This document shows positions 32,914 to 44,193 of a stretch of 64,000 nucleotides of DNA, in pieces. The stretch covers positions 6,253,501 through 6,317,500 of the forward strand of contig JAYJMM010000114.1 in the NCBI GenBank assembly GCA_037349105.1. The letters run 5' to 3'. A program made the position numbers and the translations under genes. Under the pieces are notes generated by a model. That model searched no databases. It was not told the origin of the DNA and saw only the letters and a program-made list of their open reading frames with translations. Source of the DNA: Limnomonas spitsbergensis. Taxonomy: Eukaryota > Chlorophyta > Chlorophyceae > Chlamydomonadales. Position 1 is the stretch's first letter; each line of letters starts with the position of its first letter.

Positions 32914-35900
32914 GTAGCGATGAATCAGCTACAGTCCACCGATGAATCATCTACATGCCAGCGATTAATCAGCTACAGGCCAGCGATTCATCAGCCACAG
33001 TTCAGCGATGAATCAGCCACATTTCAGCGATGAATCAGCCACAGTCCAGCGATGAATCAGCCACAGTCCAGCCATTAATCAGCCACAGTCCAGCCATTAA
33101 TGAGCCACAGTCCAGCGCTGTTTTAGGCTGCCCATCCTACCTTTCTTGCCCCATCTCATGTCCCCATTCTTCCTCTCACAGGGGAAATATCTGAGATCAA
33201 GGACAACATGAAGGACAGCAACAACTGGGAGCCTCATCAGGAGGACCCGTGCATCAAGAGTTGGGCAACAGCTGGGGGGCTCAGTCATCCATCATTCACC
33301 CACCAGGTACCCACCATTAATCAGCCACAGTCCAGCGATCAGCTGCCTAGGTCATGCAGTCCACATCTCCCCCTTTGTTGCCTAGCACCTGTCAGATACA
33401 CTCTGATTTCAGGAGCCCAGCAGCAGCATGTGCAGGTAAATGCTGCCTTGAGGTCTCATAGGGAGAGGTCTCCAGAACCAAAATGCGCGTGTTTGTGCAT
33501 CCGTCACTTCGTAGCTTTCGTATATTGTGTCTTGCACACTTTAATCAAAGCACCCATACCAAAGATAAAATCTGTAGGAGTAGGAGTTGTGAGTCAACCT
33601 GGGCATTGCTTGCTGTACCTGCCTTGTACCATCCATGTATTAAGATGTATATGAGGCCCACATGGCAGTACAGTATCCTTAGAAAATTCGCAAACCCTGC
33701 ATTGCCTGAACCCTTCAGCTTTCCTCTCAATTCCTAGGTCCTGAGCCATCCAGCCTGGCCACCAACCCTGGATCCTGGGTCCTCCAGCCTTGCACTCAAC
33801 CCATGGGTCCTAAACCCTCCAGCCTTGCACTCAACCCCTGGGTCCTAAACCCTCCAGCCCACTGGGCAGTACAACTTGTAAGAATATTCTGGAACCCTGA
33901 CCCCTCGTGTGCTAGGCTGCACATCCTACCCCTTATTCTCAGAACAGCTGTGGATCAGTCAGCTGCCTCCTCCCTCCCACCCCTCACCCTTACCCCAGAA
34001 CAGCTGTGGATCAGTAACCTGCCTCCTCCCTCCCACCCCTCACCCTTACCCCAGAACAGCTAGGCCAGACAAGTCCCCTCTCCCCCCATCACCTGTCCCA
34101 GCCCATGGCCAGACACATCCCCTCTCCCCCCACCACCTGCCCCAGCTCATGGCCAGACACATCCCCTCTCCCCCCACCACCTGTCCCAGCCAGAACGACT
34201 ATGGATCAGTCAGCTGCATCCTCCCTCCCAACCCTCACCCTTACCCTCCTCACCTCTGCACCTGCCAGCCATGCTCACCTCTGCACCTGCCAGCCCTCCT
34301 CACCTCTGCACTTGCCTCCACCTTGCTGGTCAGGGCCATTTACATTTTTGGCATTTTGGTCAGCTGCTTCATATACTTTCACTCCACATCTGGCCAGCTC
34401 TCCACCTACTTACTGTCCCTTTCTTCCCTATTTTCAGAAGATCAACCAACATCCCAAGTCTCCAACCAAGAGGCCTATCATCTTGCAAGCTCAAGTCCAC
34501 GTTCCCGCCGGTAAGCACCGAATAAATGCACCAAATAAATGCACCTCAATGCCCTGCCCCCATCACCTGTCCCAGCTCATGGGCAGACACATCCCCTCTC
34601 CCCCCATCACCTGTCCCAGCTCATGGCCAGACACATCCCCTCTCCCCCCACCACCTGCTCTAGCTCATGGCCAGACACATCCCCTCTCCCCCCACCACCT
34701 GTCCCAGCTCATGGCCAGACACATCCCCTCTCCCCCCACCACCTGTCCCAGCTCATGGCCAGACACATCCCCTCTCCCCCCACCACATGTCCCAGCTCAT
34801 GGCCAGACACATCCCCTCTCCCCCCATCACATGTCCCAGCTCATGGCCAGACACATCCCCTCTCCCCCCATCACATGTCCCAGGTCATGGCCAGACACAT
34901 CCCCTCTCCCCCCACCACATGTCCCAGCTCATGGCCAGACACATCCCCTCTCCCCCCATCACATGTCCCAGCTCATGGCCAGACACATCCCCTCTCCCCC
35001 CACCACCTGCTCCAGCTCATGGCCAGACACATCCCCTCTCCCCCCACCACATGTCCCAGCTCATGGCTAGGCACATCCCCTCTCCCCCCACCACCTGCCC
35101 CAGCTCATGGCCAGACACATCCCCTCTCCCCCCACCACCTGTCCCAGCTCATGGCCAGACACATCCCCTCTCCCCCCACCACATGTCCCAGCTCATGGCC
35201 AGACACATCCCCTCTCCCCCCATCACATGTCCCAGGTCATGGCCAGACACATCCCCTCTCCCCCCACCACATGTCCCAGCTCATGGCCAGACACATCCCC
35301 TCTCCCCCCATCACATGTCCCAGCTCATGGCCAGACACATCCCCTCTCCCCCCACCACCTCTCCCAGCTCATGGCCAGGCACATCCCCTCTCCCCCCACC
35401 ACCTGCTCCAGCTCATGGTCAGACACATCCCCTCTCCCCCCACCACCTGCTCCAGCTCATGGCCAGACACATCCCCTCTCCCCCCACCACCTGTCCCAGC
35501 TCATGGCCAGACACATCCCCTCTCCCCCCACCACCTGTCCCAGCTCAACCAGGCACACCCGCTTCACCCACCTTTCACCCACCAGGTACCCAACAGTCCC
35601 CACCAGACACCCACCAGACACCCACAATTTTCCAACAAGTCACCCTTCATCATGGTGTGGAGTTTCAGCAGCACAGCTGCAGCATATGCAGGTAACAAGC
35701 TGCCTTGATGTGTCACGGAGGAGTGCTCCATAACCAGCGCTGGTTCGTTCAACTGATCTTCATATATTAGTTGCGTTTTCCTCACATGTTCCCCTATCAC
35801 CAGATTTAAGCAGCTTTACTGCCGTAAAGCTGTTCCCCTATCACCAGATTTAAGCAGTAAAGCTGTAGAAGGAGGAGTCACAGCCAGCATTTGCACTGCA

Positions 35901-36078
35901 TCATGCACAAGTATGATACTTTTACCTGCTGGATACCTGTACCTCAGGCCCACTGGGCAGTACATACCCCTACGAATTCTCTTAAAAATAAAGTATTTTG
36001 CTGGGACCCTGATTATGCTCATGGATATTCTCAGCTACACACCCCAGCACACTTGAATATCCTCAGCTACACACCCCT
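32914..36078 (+). repeat. unit U7 (3165 bp)
   Basis: E1 33182-33306, E2 33413-33435, E3 34438-34510, E1b 35544-35585, E4 35669-35691. It has the CAGCTGCAG form of E4, as in U4 and U5. Its front aligns with U4 at an offset of 10708 bp, part of a larger multi-unit repeat. Confidence 0.9.
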
Positions 36079-38171
36079 GTAGCGATGAATCAGCTACAGT
36101 CCACCGATGAATCATCTACATGCCAGCGATTAATCAGCTACAGGCCAGCGATTCATCAGCCACAGTTCAGCGATGAATCAGCCACATTTCAGCGATGAAT
36201 CAGCCACAGTTCAGCGATGAATCAGCCACAGTCCAGCCATTAATCAGCCACAGTCCAGCCATTAATGAGCCACAGTCCAGCGCTGTTTTAGGCTGCCCAT
36301 CCTACCTTTCTTGCCCCATCTCATGTCCCCATTCTTCCTCTCACAGGGGAAATATCTGAGATCAAGGACAACATGAAGGACAGCAACAACTGGGAGCCTC
36401 ATCAGGAGGACCCGTGCATCAAGAGTTGGGCAACAGCTGGGGGGCTCAGTCATCCATCATTCACCCACCAGGTACCCACCATTAATCAGCCACAGTCCAG
36501 CGATCAGCTGCCTAGGTCATGCAGTCCACATCTCCCCCTTTGTTGCCTAGCACCTGTCAGATACACTCTGATTTCAGGAGCCCAGCAGCAGCATGTGCAG
36601 GTAAATGCTGCCTTGAGGTCTCATAGGGAGAGGTCTCCAGAACCAAAATGCGCGTGTTTGTGCATCCGTCACTTCGTAGCTTTCGTATATTGTGTCTTGC
36701 ACACTTTAATCAAAGCACCCATACCAAAGATAAAATCTGTAGGAGTAGGAGTTGTGAGTCAACCTGGGCATTGCTTGCTGTACCTGCCTTGTACCATCCA
36801 TGTATTAAGATGTATATGAGGCCCACATGGCAGTACAGTATCCTTAGAAAATTCGCAAACCCTGCATTGCCTGAACCCTTCAGCTTTCCTCTCAATTCCT
36901 AGGTCCTGAGCCATCCAGCCTGGCCACCAACCCTGCATCCTGGGTCCTCCAGCCTTGCACTCAACCCCTGGGTCCTAAACCCTCCAGCCTTGCACTCAAT
37001 CCCTGGGTCCTAAACCCTCCAGCCCACTGGGCAGTACAACTCGTAAGAATATTCTGGAAACCTGACCCCTCGTGTGCCTGGCTGCACATCCTACCCCTTA
37101 TTCTCAGAACAGCTGTGGATCAGTCAGCTGCCTCCTCCCTCCCACCCCTCACCCTTAACCCAGAACAGCTGTGGATCAGTAACCTGCCTCCTCCCTCCCA
37201 CCCCTCACCCTTACCCCAGAACAGCTAGGCCAGACAAGTCCCCTCTCCCCCCATCACCTGTCCCAGCCCATGGCCAGACACATCCCCTCTCCCCCCACCA
37301 CCTGCCCCAGCTCATGGCCAGACACATCCCCTCTCCCCCCACCACCTGTCACAGCCAGAACGACTATGGATCAGTCAGCTGCATCCTCCCTCCCAACCCT
37401 CACCCTTACCCTCCTCACCTCTGCACCTGCCAGCCATGCTCACCTCTGCACCTGCCAGCCCTCCTCACCTCTGCACTTGCCTCCACCTTGCTGGTCAGGG
37501 CCATTTACATTTTTGGCATTTTGGTCAGCTGCTTCATATACTTTCACTCCACATCTGGCCAGCTCTCCACCTACTTACTGTCCCTTTCTTCCCTATTTTC
37601 AGTAGATCAACCAACATCCCAAGTCACCAACCAAGAGGCCTATCATCTTGCAAGCTCAAGTCCACGTTCCCGCCGGTAAGCACCGAATAAATGCACCAAA
37701 TAAATGCACCTCAATGCCCTGCCCCCATCACCTGTCCCAGCTCATGGGCAGACACATCCCCTCTCCCCCCATCACCTGTCCCAGCTCATGGCCAGACACA
37801 TCCCCTCTCCCCCCATCACATGTCCCAGGTCATGGCCAGACACATCCCCTCTCCCCCCACCACCTGTCCCAGCTCATGGCCAGACACATCCCCTCTCCCC
37901 CCATCACATGTCCCAGGTCATGGCCAGACACATCCCATCTCCCCCCACCACCTGTCCCAGCTCATGGCCAGACACATCCCCTCTCCCCTCACCACCTGCT
38001 CCAGCTCATGGCCAGACACATCCCCTCTCCCCCCATCACATGTCCCAGCTCATGGCCAGACACATCCCCTCTCCCCCCATCACCTGCCCCAGCTCATGGC
38101 CAGACACATCCCCTCTCCCCCCATCACATGTCCCAGCTCATGGCCATACACATCCCCTCTCCCCCCACCAC
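36079..38171 (+). repeat. unit U8, truncated by telomere repeats
   Basis: E1 36347-36471, E2 36578-36600 and E3 37603-37675 are present. The 44-bp array then breaks off inside a repeat, at CCCCCCACCAC, directly joined to TTAGGG. E1b, E4 and the tail are absent. It has more private substitutions than the other units, including two in E3. Confidence 0.9.
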
Positions 38172-38299
38172 TTAGGGTTTAGGGTTTAGGGTTTAGGGTT
38201 TAGGGTTTAGGGTTTAGGGTTTAGGGTTTAGGGTTTAGGGTTTAGGGTTTAGGGTTTAGGGTTTAGGGTTTAGGGTTTAGGGTTTAGTTTTAGTTTTAG
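38172..38299 (+). repeat. interstitial telomere repeat tract (TTTAGGG)n
   Basis: 38172-38282 is TTAGGG followed by 15 exact TTTAGGG copies. 38283-38299 is a degenerate edge, TTTAG then two TTTTAG. The G-rich strand reads left to right, so this would be the right end of a chromosome whose subtelomere is the array on its left. Instead, more than 25 kb of different sequence follows. There is no facing CCCTAAA tract, so it is not a simple head-to-head telomere fusion. Confidence 0.95.
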
Positions 38300-39186
38300 T
38301 CTTTTCATTTCAACATCCTGCCAGTCTTTTTGAACGAAGCGCCGCCCTACCAAGACACGCATGCGCGCATATACGCCGCTTTCTGCTGTTTCGAACACTG
38401 TTTTATCTAACGTGCCATACACGCCTGATGCCTCAGGTGACAGCAACAACATGTTCACCCATCAGTGTTTTTGCAACAACATCTTACCGATCTGCGTCGA
38501 AGCCACGCCGCACCACTCCGATCTCCAATCTTCTTGCTTCGTCTACAGGTTGGCCACGCAGCCCTCGCCAGCTGTGCTGCCTGAGCGCAGCAAGAGGTGG
38601 CAGGAGGGCACACCCAGCGCGATTGCAGTGCATCTGATAAAGCAATCATGCAAAGCGTACCTCGCCGTTCCTACAGCTCCACGATCAGTGTTACTACTAG
38701 ATGGTGTTGCATGATGTTGAGCGAAACCTCTGGTTGATCTTGTAGACCTACACCAGGAATGCCAATCTCAACAGACGGCCATGATACGCCTGGAGACCGA
38801 ACGTCTCGACGCCACAGCCCTGGGGCAACGTTCCACACTTTGTACCACCTGTCGACGATCTGGAATGCACTTCTCAGTACCACCAGTGTACCAGTCCCTT
38901 CTTGAAAGATCAACCAATTCGGGTGAGCTTGGTAGCACACGTAATGCTACGCTCTGATGGCGACCCAGCTTCATCCTGATATGCCCGATCATGCTTTGCC
39001 ACGGATTGGATCTTGTATGAAGTTCTCTGAGTAACGCGTTGTACTCATACGCAATGTAATGTATAAGCAGCATCTTCCTCATGCGTACCGTCAGGTACCC
39101 AACACACCGGGGGCCGACATCCCCACGCATCCCCAAAGCGCCATCGTAAACGCAAGAACAAGGAAGATCGAGAAGCCCAGCAACTA
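38300..39186. other. low-copy region right of the telomere tract
   Basis: No tandem repeat is obvious. Two modest open frames have unbiased composition: 38361-38714 (plus, 117 aa) and 38768-39214 (minus, 148 aa). Neither shows a motif I recognise. A donor-like TCAG|GTACCCAAC lies at about 39091-39102, the same form as at the ends of the exon-like modules. Confidence 0.4.
38361..38714 (+). CDS. hypothetical open reading frame, 117 aa
   Basis: It begins MRAYTPLSAVSNTVL and ends RSVLLLDGVA. It is cysteine- and serine-containing, with no membrane segment or known motif seen. An acceptor-like CTTCGTCTACAG lies inside it near 38540. It is kept only because it sits in one of the few non-repetitive stretches; it may be chance. 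Confidence 0.15.
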   Translation: MRAYTPLSAVSNTVLSNVPYTPDASGDSNNMFTHQCFCNNILPICVEATPHHSDLQSSCFVYRLATQPSPAVLPERSKRWQEGTPSAIAVHLIKQSCKAYLAVPTAPRSVLLLDGVA

Positions 39187-39214
39187 CCATCCCCTGTGCA
39201 CAAGACTCCATCAC
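38768..39214 (-). CDS. hypothetical open reading frame, 148 aa
   Basis: The middle part reads HYIAYEYNALLRELHTRSNP, which looks protein-like, with an Arg-rich C-terminus. No family is recognised. Another minus frame overlaps it (38671-38940). It could be a decayed fragment of a mobile element or chance. Confidence 0.2.
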   Translation of the reverse strand: MMESCAQGMVVAGLLDLPCSCVYDGALGMRGDVGPRCVGYLTVRMRKMLLIHYIAYEYNALLRELHTRSNPWQSMIGHIRMKLGRHQSVALRVLPSSPELVDLSRRDWYTGGTEKCIPDRRQVVQSVERCPRAVASRRSVSRRIMAVC

Positions 39215-39547
39215 CTTGCTACATCAGATCAGAGTGCCACAACCACTCGACCACACGACCACTCGACTCGACCTTCCTGCTGTTTGCTGGATGAAAGGCA
39301 AGTATCAGCGTGTCCCTCCCGCATGGCCCTCCAGCATGGGCCATGTGCCCTCTAGCCTGTCCATACCCCCCCCTCCCCTTCGTGCTTACACCCCAGGCCA
39401 CCAGCCACAAGTAAATTACAGAGCAAGGTACCAGTACCTGTCCCCGTGCACACGACTCCACCTCCATGTTTTTATCAGAGCAGCGTACAAGTACATGTCC
39501 CCATGCACAAGACTCCACCATCCTGATACATCAAGGCAAAGTAACAG
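39187..39547 (+). repeat. three diverged copies of a ~60-bp segment
   Basis: Copies near 39187, 39431 and 39490 share a CCTGTCCCCGTGCACACGAC-like core, then TCCACC, then a TACATCA-like end. The last two are adjacent. The sequence between the first and second copies holds GGCAAGTATCAGCG and a C-rich tract without recognisable features. Confidence 0.55.
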
Positions 39548-39576
39548 AACCCCCTCCCCAAACACCTCTCCCCCTC

Positions 39577-39621
39577 AGCGGCCTAGCTCATGCAGTCCAC
39601 ATATCCCCCTTTGCTGCCTAG
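39577..39621 (+). repeat. fragment related to the E1-E2 intron of the left array
   Basis: CCTAGCTCATGCAGTCCACA and the following ATCCCCCTTTGCTGCCTAG match the sequence between E1 and E2 of the units (for example 6871-6911) with few changes. This links the two sides of the telomere tract. Confidence 0.65.
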
Positions 39622-39716
39622 ATCCAGCAGTCCACCTCTCCCCCTCAGCTGCCCATGTCTTGCATGCCAAAGATCCCCCACAATTGCCCGGTAATTTAGG
39701 GTCCAACCACTCAAAG

Positions 39717-39784
39717 TCCAACCAGTCAGGGTCCAGCCACATCCAGTACCCCCATGTGCTCTCCTAGACTCTCCCACATACCCT
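39717..39784 (+). repeat. fragment related to the right satellite spacer
   Basis: GTCCAACCAGTCAGGGTCCA-like sequence followed by GTGCTCTCCTAGACTCTCC matches the segment downstream of each 95-bp exon-like module (for example 43314-43374). It is diverged and outside the main array. Confidence 0.65.
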
Positions 39785-39838
39785 CCCGTACATCCCATGC
39801 CATAAAGCATGCACCCTTTATGTCCCTTGCTACCACAG

Positions 39839-39880
39839 GACTATGCTAGCTGGCCTACCATGCATCATGATCGTCTGAAG
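39839..39880 (+). other. 42-bp mini-exon candidate
   Basis: It lies between CCCTTGCTACCACAG and GTACCCAAG. The open frame reads YASWPTMHHDRLK. It has the same length as E1b and the same AG|GTACCC end, and like E3 it is followed by a minisatellite a few bases after the donor. It is single copy here. Confidence 0.35.
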
Positions 39881-39886
39881 GTACCC

Positions 39887-41675
39887 AAGCCCAGCCTCAT
39901 CACCTACTGCTTCTCAACAGCCAAAGCACTCCACATGCTCCCTGTCGTCCCATCCTCCTTCGCAACAGCCAATGCACTCCACCTGCTCTACCGTCTTCCC
40001 ATCCTACTTCTCAACAGCCAAAGCACTCCACCTGCTCCCCCGTCCTCCCATCCTACTTTTCAACAGCCAAAGCATTCCACATGCTCCCCCGTCCTCCCAT
40101 CCTACTTCTCAACAGCCAAAGCACTCCACCTGGTCCCCCGTCCTCCCATCCTACTTCTCAACAGCCAAAGCACTCCACCTGCTCCCCCGTCCTCCCATCC
40201 TACTTCTCAACAGCCAAAGCACTCCGCCTGCTCCCCCGTCCTCCCATCCTGCTTCTCAACAGCCAAAGCATTCCACCTGGTCCCCCGTCCTCCCATCCTA
40301 CTTCTCAACAGCCAAAGCACTCCACCTGCTCCCCCGTCCTCCCATCCTGCTTCTCAACAGCCAAAGCATTCCACCTGGTCCCCCGTCCTCCCATCCTGCT
40401 TCTCAACAGCCAAAGCACTCCACCTGGTCCCCCGTCCTCCCATCCTGCTTCTCAACAGCCAAAGCACTCCGCCTGGTCCCCCGTCCTCCCATCCTACTTC
40501 TCAACAGCCAAAGCATTCCACCTGCTCCCCCGTCCTCCCATCCTACTTCTCAACATCCAAAGCATTCCACCTGTTCCCCCGTCCTCCCATCCTGCTTCTC
40601 AACAGCCAAAGCACTCCACCTGGTCCCCCGTCCTCCCATCCTACTTCTCAACAGCCAAAGCATTCCACCTGCTCCCCCGTCCTCCCATCCTACTTCTCAA
40701 CAGCCAAAGCATTCCACCTGGTCCCCCGTCCTCCCATCCTGCTTCTCAACAGCCAAAGCATTCCACCTGCTCCCCCGTCCTCCCATCCTACTTCTCAACA
40801 GCCAAAGCATTCCACCTGCTCCCCCGTCCTCCCATCGTACTTCTCAACAGCCAAAGCATTCCACCTGGTCCCCCGTCCTCCCATCCTGCTTCTCAACAGC
40901 CAAAGCACTCCACCTGGTCCCCCGTCCTCCCATCCTACTTCTCAACAGCCAAAGCATTCCACCTGCTCCCCCGTCCTCCCATCCTACTTCTCAACAGCCA
41001 AAGCATTCCACCTGGTCCCCCGTCCTCCCATCCTGCTTCTCAACAGCCAAAGCATTCCACCTGCTCCCCCGTCCTCCCATCCTACTTCTCAACAGCCAAA
41101 GCATTCCACCTGCTCCCCCGTCCTCCCATCGTACTTCTCAACAGCCAAAGCATTCCACCTGGTCCCCCGTCCTCCCATCCTACTTCTCAACAGCCAAAGC
41201 ATTCCACCTGCTCCCCCGTCCTCCCATCCTGCTTCTCAACAGCCAAAGCATTCCACCTGCTCCCCCGTCCTCCCATCCTACTTCTCAACAGCCAAAGCAC
41301 TCCACCTGGTCCCCCGTCCTCCCATCCTACTTCTCAACAGCCAAAGCATTCCACCTGCTCCCCCGTCCTCCCATCCTACTTCTCAACAGCCAAAGCATTC
41401 CACCTGGTCCCCCGTCCTCCCATCCTGCTTCTCAACAGCCAAAGCACTCCACCTGGTCCCCCGTCCTCCCATCCTACTTCTCAACAGCCAAAGCATTCCA
41501 CCTGCTCCCCCGTCCTCCCATCCTACTTCTCAACAGCCAAAGCATTCCACCTGGTCCCCCGTCCTCCCATCCTGCTTCTCAACAGCCAAAGCATTCCACC
41601 TGGTCCCCCGTCCTCCCATCCTACTTCTCAACAGCCAAAGCACTCCACCTGCTCCCCCGTCCTCCCATACAGTAT
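39887..41675 (+). repeat. 49-bp minisatellite (about 36 copies)
   Basis: The unit contains CATCCTACTTCTCAACAGCC, then AAAGCATTCCACCTGCTCC and CCCGTCCTCC. Common variants are TAC/TGC, CATT/CACT and CTGC/CTGG. The first copies are the most diverged. It has no plus-strand stop and 49 is not a multiple of 3, so three long overlapping frames (669, 574 and 561 residues) result; none is a gene. Each unit carries TTCTCAACAG, a good 3' splice-site look-alike. Confidence 0.95.
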
Positions 41676-43137
41676 TCCCCTCAATCCTGTATTTAAAACC
41701 CTCCAGCCTTGCCCTCAACCCTGGATCCAAGACCCTCCAGCCTTGCCCTCAACCCTGGGTCCTTAACCCTGCCCTGGCTTTTACACCCACATGCCTGGCC
41801 CACAACCCTGGGTCCTGAGATCTCCAGTATTCCCCTCAATCCTGTATCCAAAACCCTCCAGCCTTGCCCTCAACCCTGGATCCAAAACCCTACAGCCTTG
41901 CCCTCAACCCTGGGCCCTTAACCCTACCCTGGCTTTTACACCGACATGCCTGACCCACAACCCTGGGTCCTGAGATCTCCAGTATTCCCCTCAATCCTGT
42001 ATTTAAAACCCTCTAGCCTTGCCCTCAACCCTGGATCCAAAACCCTACAGCCTTGCCCTCAACCCTGGGCCCTTATCCCTGCCCTGGCTTTTACACCCAC
42101 ATGCCTGGCCCACAACCCTGGGTTCAAAACCCTCCTGCCTTGCCCTCAATCTTGGATCCAAAACCCTCCAGCCTTGCCCTCAACCCTGGGTCCTTAACCC
42201 TGCCCTGGCTTTTACACCCACATGCCTGGCCCACAACCCTGGGTCCTGAGATCTCCAGTATTCCCCTCAATCCTGTATTTAAAACCCTCCAGCCTTGCCC
42301 TCAACCCTGGATCCAAGACCCTCCAGCCTTGCCCTCAACCCTGGGTCCTTAACCCTGCCCTGGCTTTTACACCCACATGCCTGGCCCACAACCCTGGGTC
42401 CTGAGATCTCCAGTATTCCCCTCAATCCTGTATCCAAAACCCTCCAGCCTTGCCCTCAACCATGGATCCAAAACCTTCCAGCCTTGCCCTCAACCCTGGG
42501 CCCTTATCCCTGCCCTGGCTTTTACACCCACATGCCTGGCCTACAACCCAGGGTCCAAAACCCTCCTGCCTTGCCCTCAATCTTGGATCCAAAACCCTCC
42601 AGCCTTGCCCTCAACCCTGGGTCCTTAACCCTGCCCTGGCTTTTACACCCACATGCCTGGCCCACAACCCTGGGTCCTGAGATCTCCAGTATTCCCCTCA
42701 ATCATGTATTTAAAACCCTCCAGCCTTGCCCTCAACCCTGGATCCAAGACCCTCCAGCCTTGCCCTCAACCCTGGGTCCTTAACCCTGCCCTGGCTTTTA
42801 CACCCACATGCCTGGCCCACAACCCTGGGTCCTGAGATCTCCAGTATTCCCCTCAATCATGTATCCAAAACCCTCCAGCCTTGCCCTCAACCATGGATCC
42901 AAAACCTTCCAGCCTTGCCCTCAACCCTGGGCCCTTATCCCTGCCCTGGCTTTTACACCCACATGCCTGGCCCACAACCCTGGGTTCAAAACCCTCCTGC
43001 CTTGCCCTCAATCTTGGATCCAAAACCCTCCAGCCTTGCCCTCAACCCTGGATCCAAAACCCTCCAGCCTTGCCCTCGACCCTAGGTCCTTATCCCTGCC
43101 CTGGCTTTTACACCCACATGCCTTTCCCCCCCTTCAG

Positions 43138-43232
43138 ATGTTTGCGGTGGCTGGGGAGCTGGGAGAGATGAGCGAAAGGGGAGTGGAGGGCACGGCGCAA
43201 CATGGGCACCAACATCCCTGCGACACAAGCAG
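43138..43232 (+). other. ER, 95-bp exon-like module, copy 1 (type A)
   Basis: Acceptor-like CCTTTCCCCCCCTTCAG precedes ATG, and AG|GTACCCAATAACTCC follows. The frame reads MFAVAGELGEMSERGVEG and continues to HQHPCDTSR. It is purine-rich and charged, unlike the C-rich satellite. 95 bp is 31 codons plus two bases. Type A is marked downstream by CATCCAGATGCCCTTAGAC. Confidence 0.45.
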
Positions 43233-44098
43233 GTACCCAATAACTCCCGGGGTCCATCCAGATGCCCTTAGACTCAGATCCCTCCATAACAAGGACCATG
43301 CTGCTGCAAAATCCAACCAGTCAGGGTCCAGCCACCCTCCCGTACCCCCCGTGCTCTCCTAGACTCTCCACCATACCCTACAGCCTGGCCTCTCCACCAT
43401 ACCCTCCTGCCTTGCCCTCAATCTTGGGCCCTTATCCCTGCCCTGGCTTTTACACCCACATGCCTGGCCTACAACCCAGGGTCCAAAACCCTCCTGCCTT
43501 GCCCTCAATCTTGGAACCAAAACCCTCCAGCCTTGCCCTCAACCCTGGGCCAAAACCCTCCAGCCTTGCCCTCAACCCTGGGTCCTTAACCCTGCCCTGG
43601 CTTTTACACCCACATGCCTGGCCCACAACCCTGGGTCCTGAGATCTCCAGTATTCCCCTCAATCCTGTATTTAGAACCCTCCAGCCTTGCACTCAACCCT
43701 GGATCCAAGACCCTCCAGCCTTGCCCTCAACCCTGGGTCCTTAACCCTGCCCTGGCTTTTACACCCACATGCCTAGCCCACAACCCTGGGTCCTGAGATT
43801 CTCAGTATTCCCCTCAATCCTGTATCCAAAACCCTCCAGCCTTGCCCTCAACCATGGATCCAAAACCCTCCAGCCTTGCCCTCAACCCTGGGCCCTTATC
43901 CCTGCCCTGGCTTTTACACCCACATGCCTGGCCCACAACCCTGGGTTCAAAACCCTCCTGCCTTGCCCTCAATCTTGGATCCAAAACCCTCCAGCCTTGC
44001 CCTCAACCCTGGATCCAAAACCCCCCAGCCTTGCCCTCGACCCTGGGTCCTTAACCCTGCCCTGGCTTTTACACCCACATGCCTTTCCCCCCCTTCAG

Positions 44099-44193
44099 AT
44101 GTTTGCGGTGGCTGGGGAGCTGGGAGAGATGAGCGAAAGGGGAGTGGAGGGCACGGCGCAACATGGGCACCAACATCCCTGCGACACAAGCAG
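44099..44193 (+). other. ER copy 2 (type B)
   Basis: Same module, 961 bp after copy 1. The downstream marker is CATCCTGATGCCCTTTGAC, which defines type B, and the flank returns directly to the satellite. Confidence 0.45.

Noticed and set aside
38172..38299. Simple head-to-head telomere fusion
   Set aside because: Only the TTTAGGG orientation is present; a fusion would show TTTAGGG meeting CCCTAAA.
38768..39214. Retroelement reverse transcriptase fragment
   Set aside because: I looked for conserved motifs in both overlapping minus frames and found none that I could defend.
39809..41818. 669-residue open frame, with two overlapping frames of 574 and 561 residues
   Set aside because: All three plus frames are open because the 49-bp unit has no stop and is not a multiple of 3; the predicted proteins are the same repeat read in rotating frames.
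43108..43316. Minus-strand frames of 60-63 residues opposite each ER module
   Set aside because: Antisense shadows of ER; the splice-like signals are only on the plus strand.
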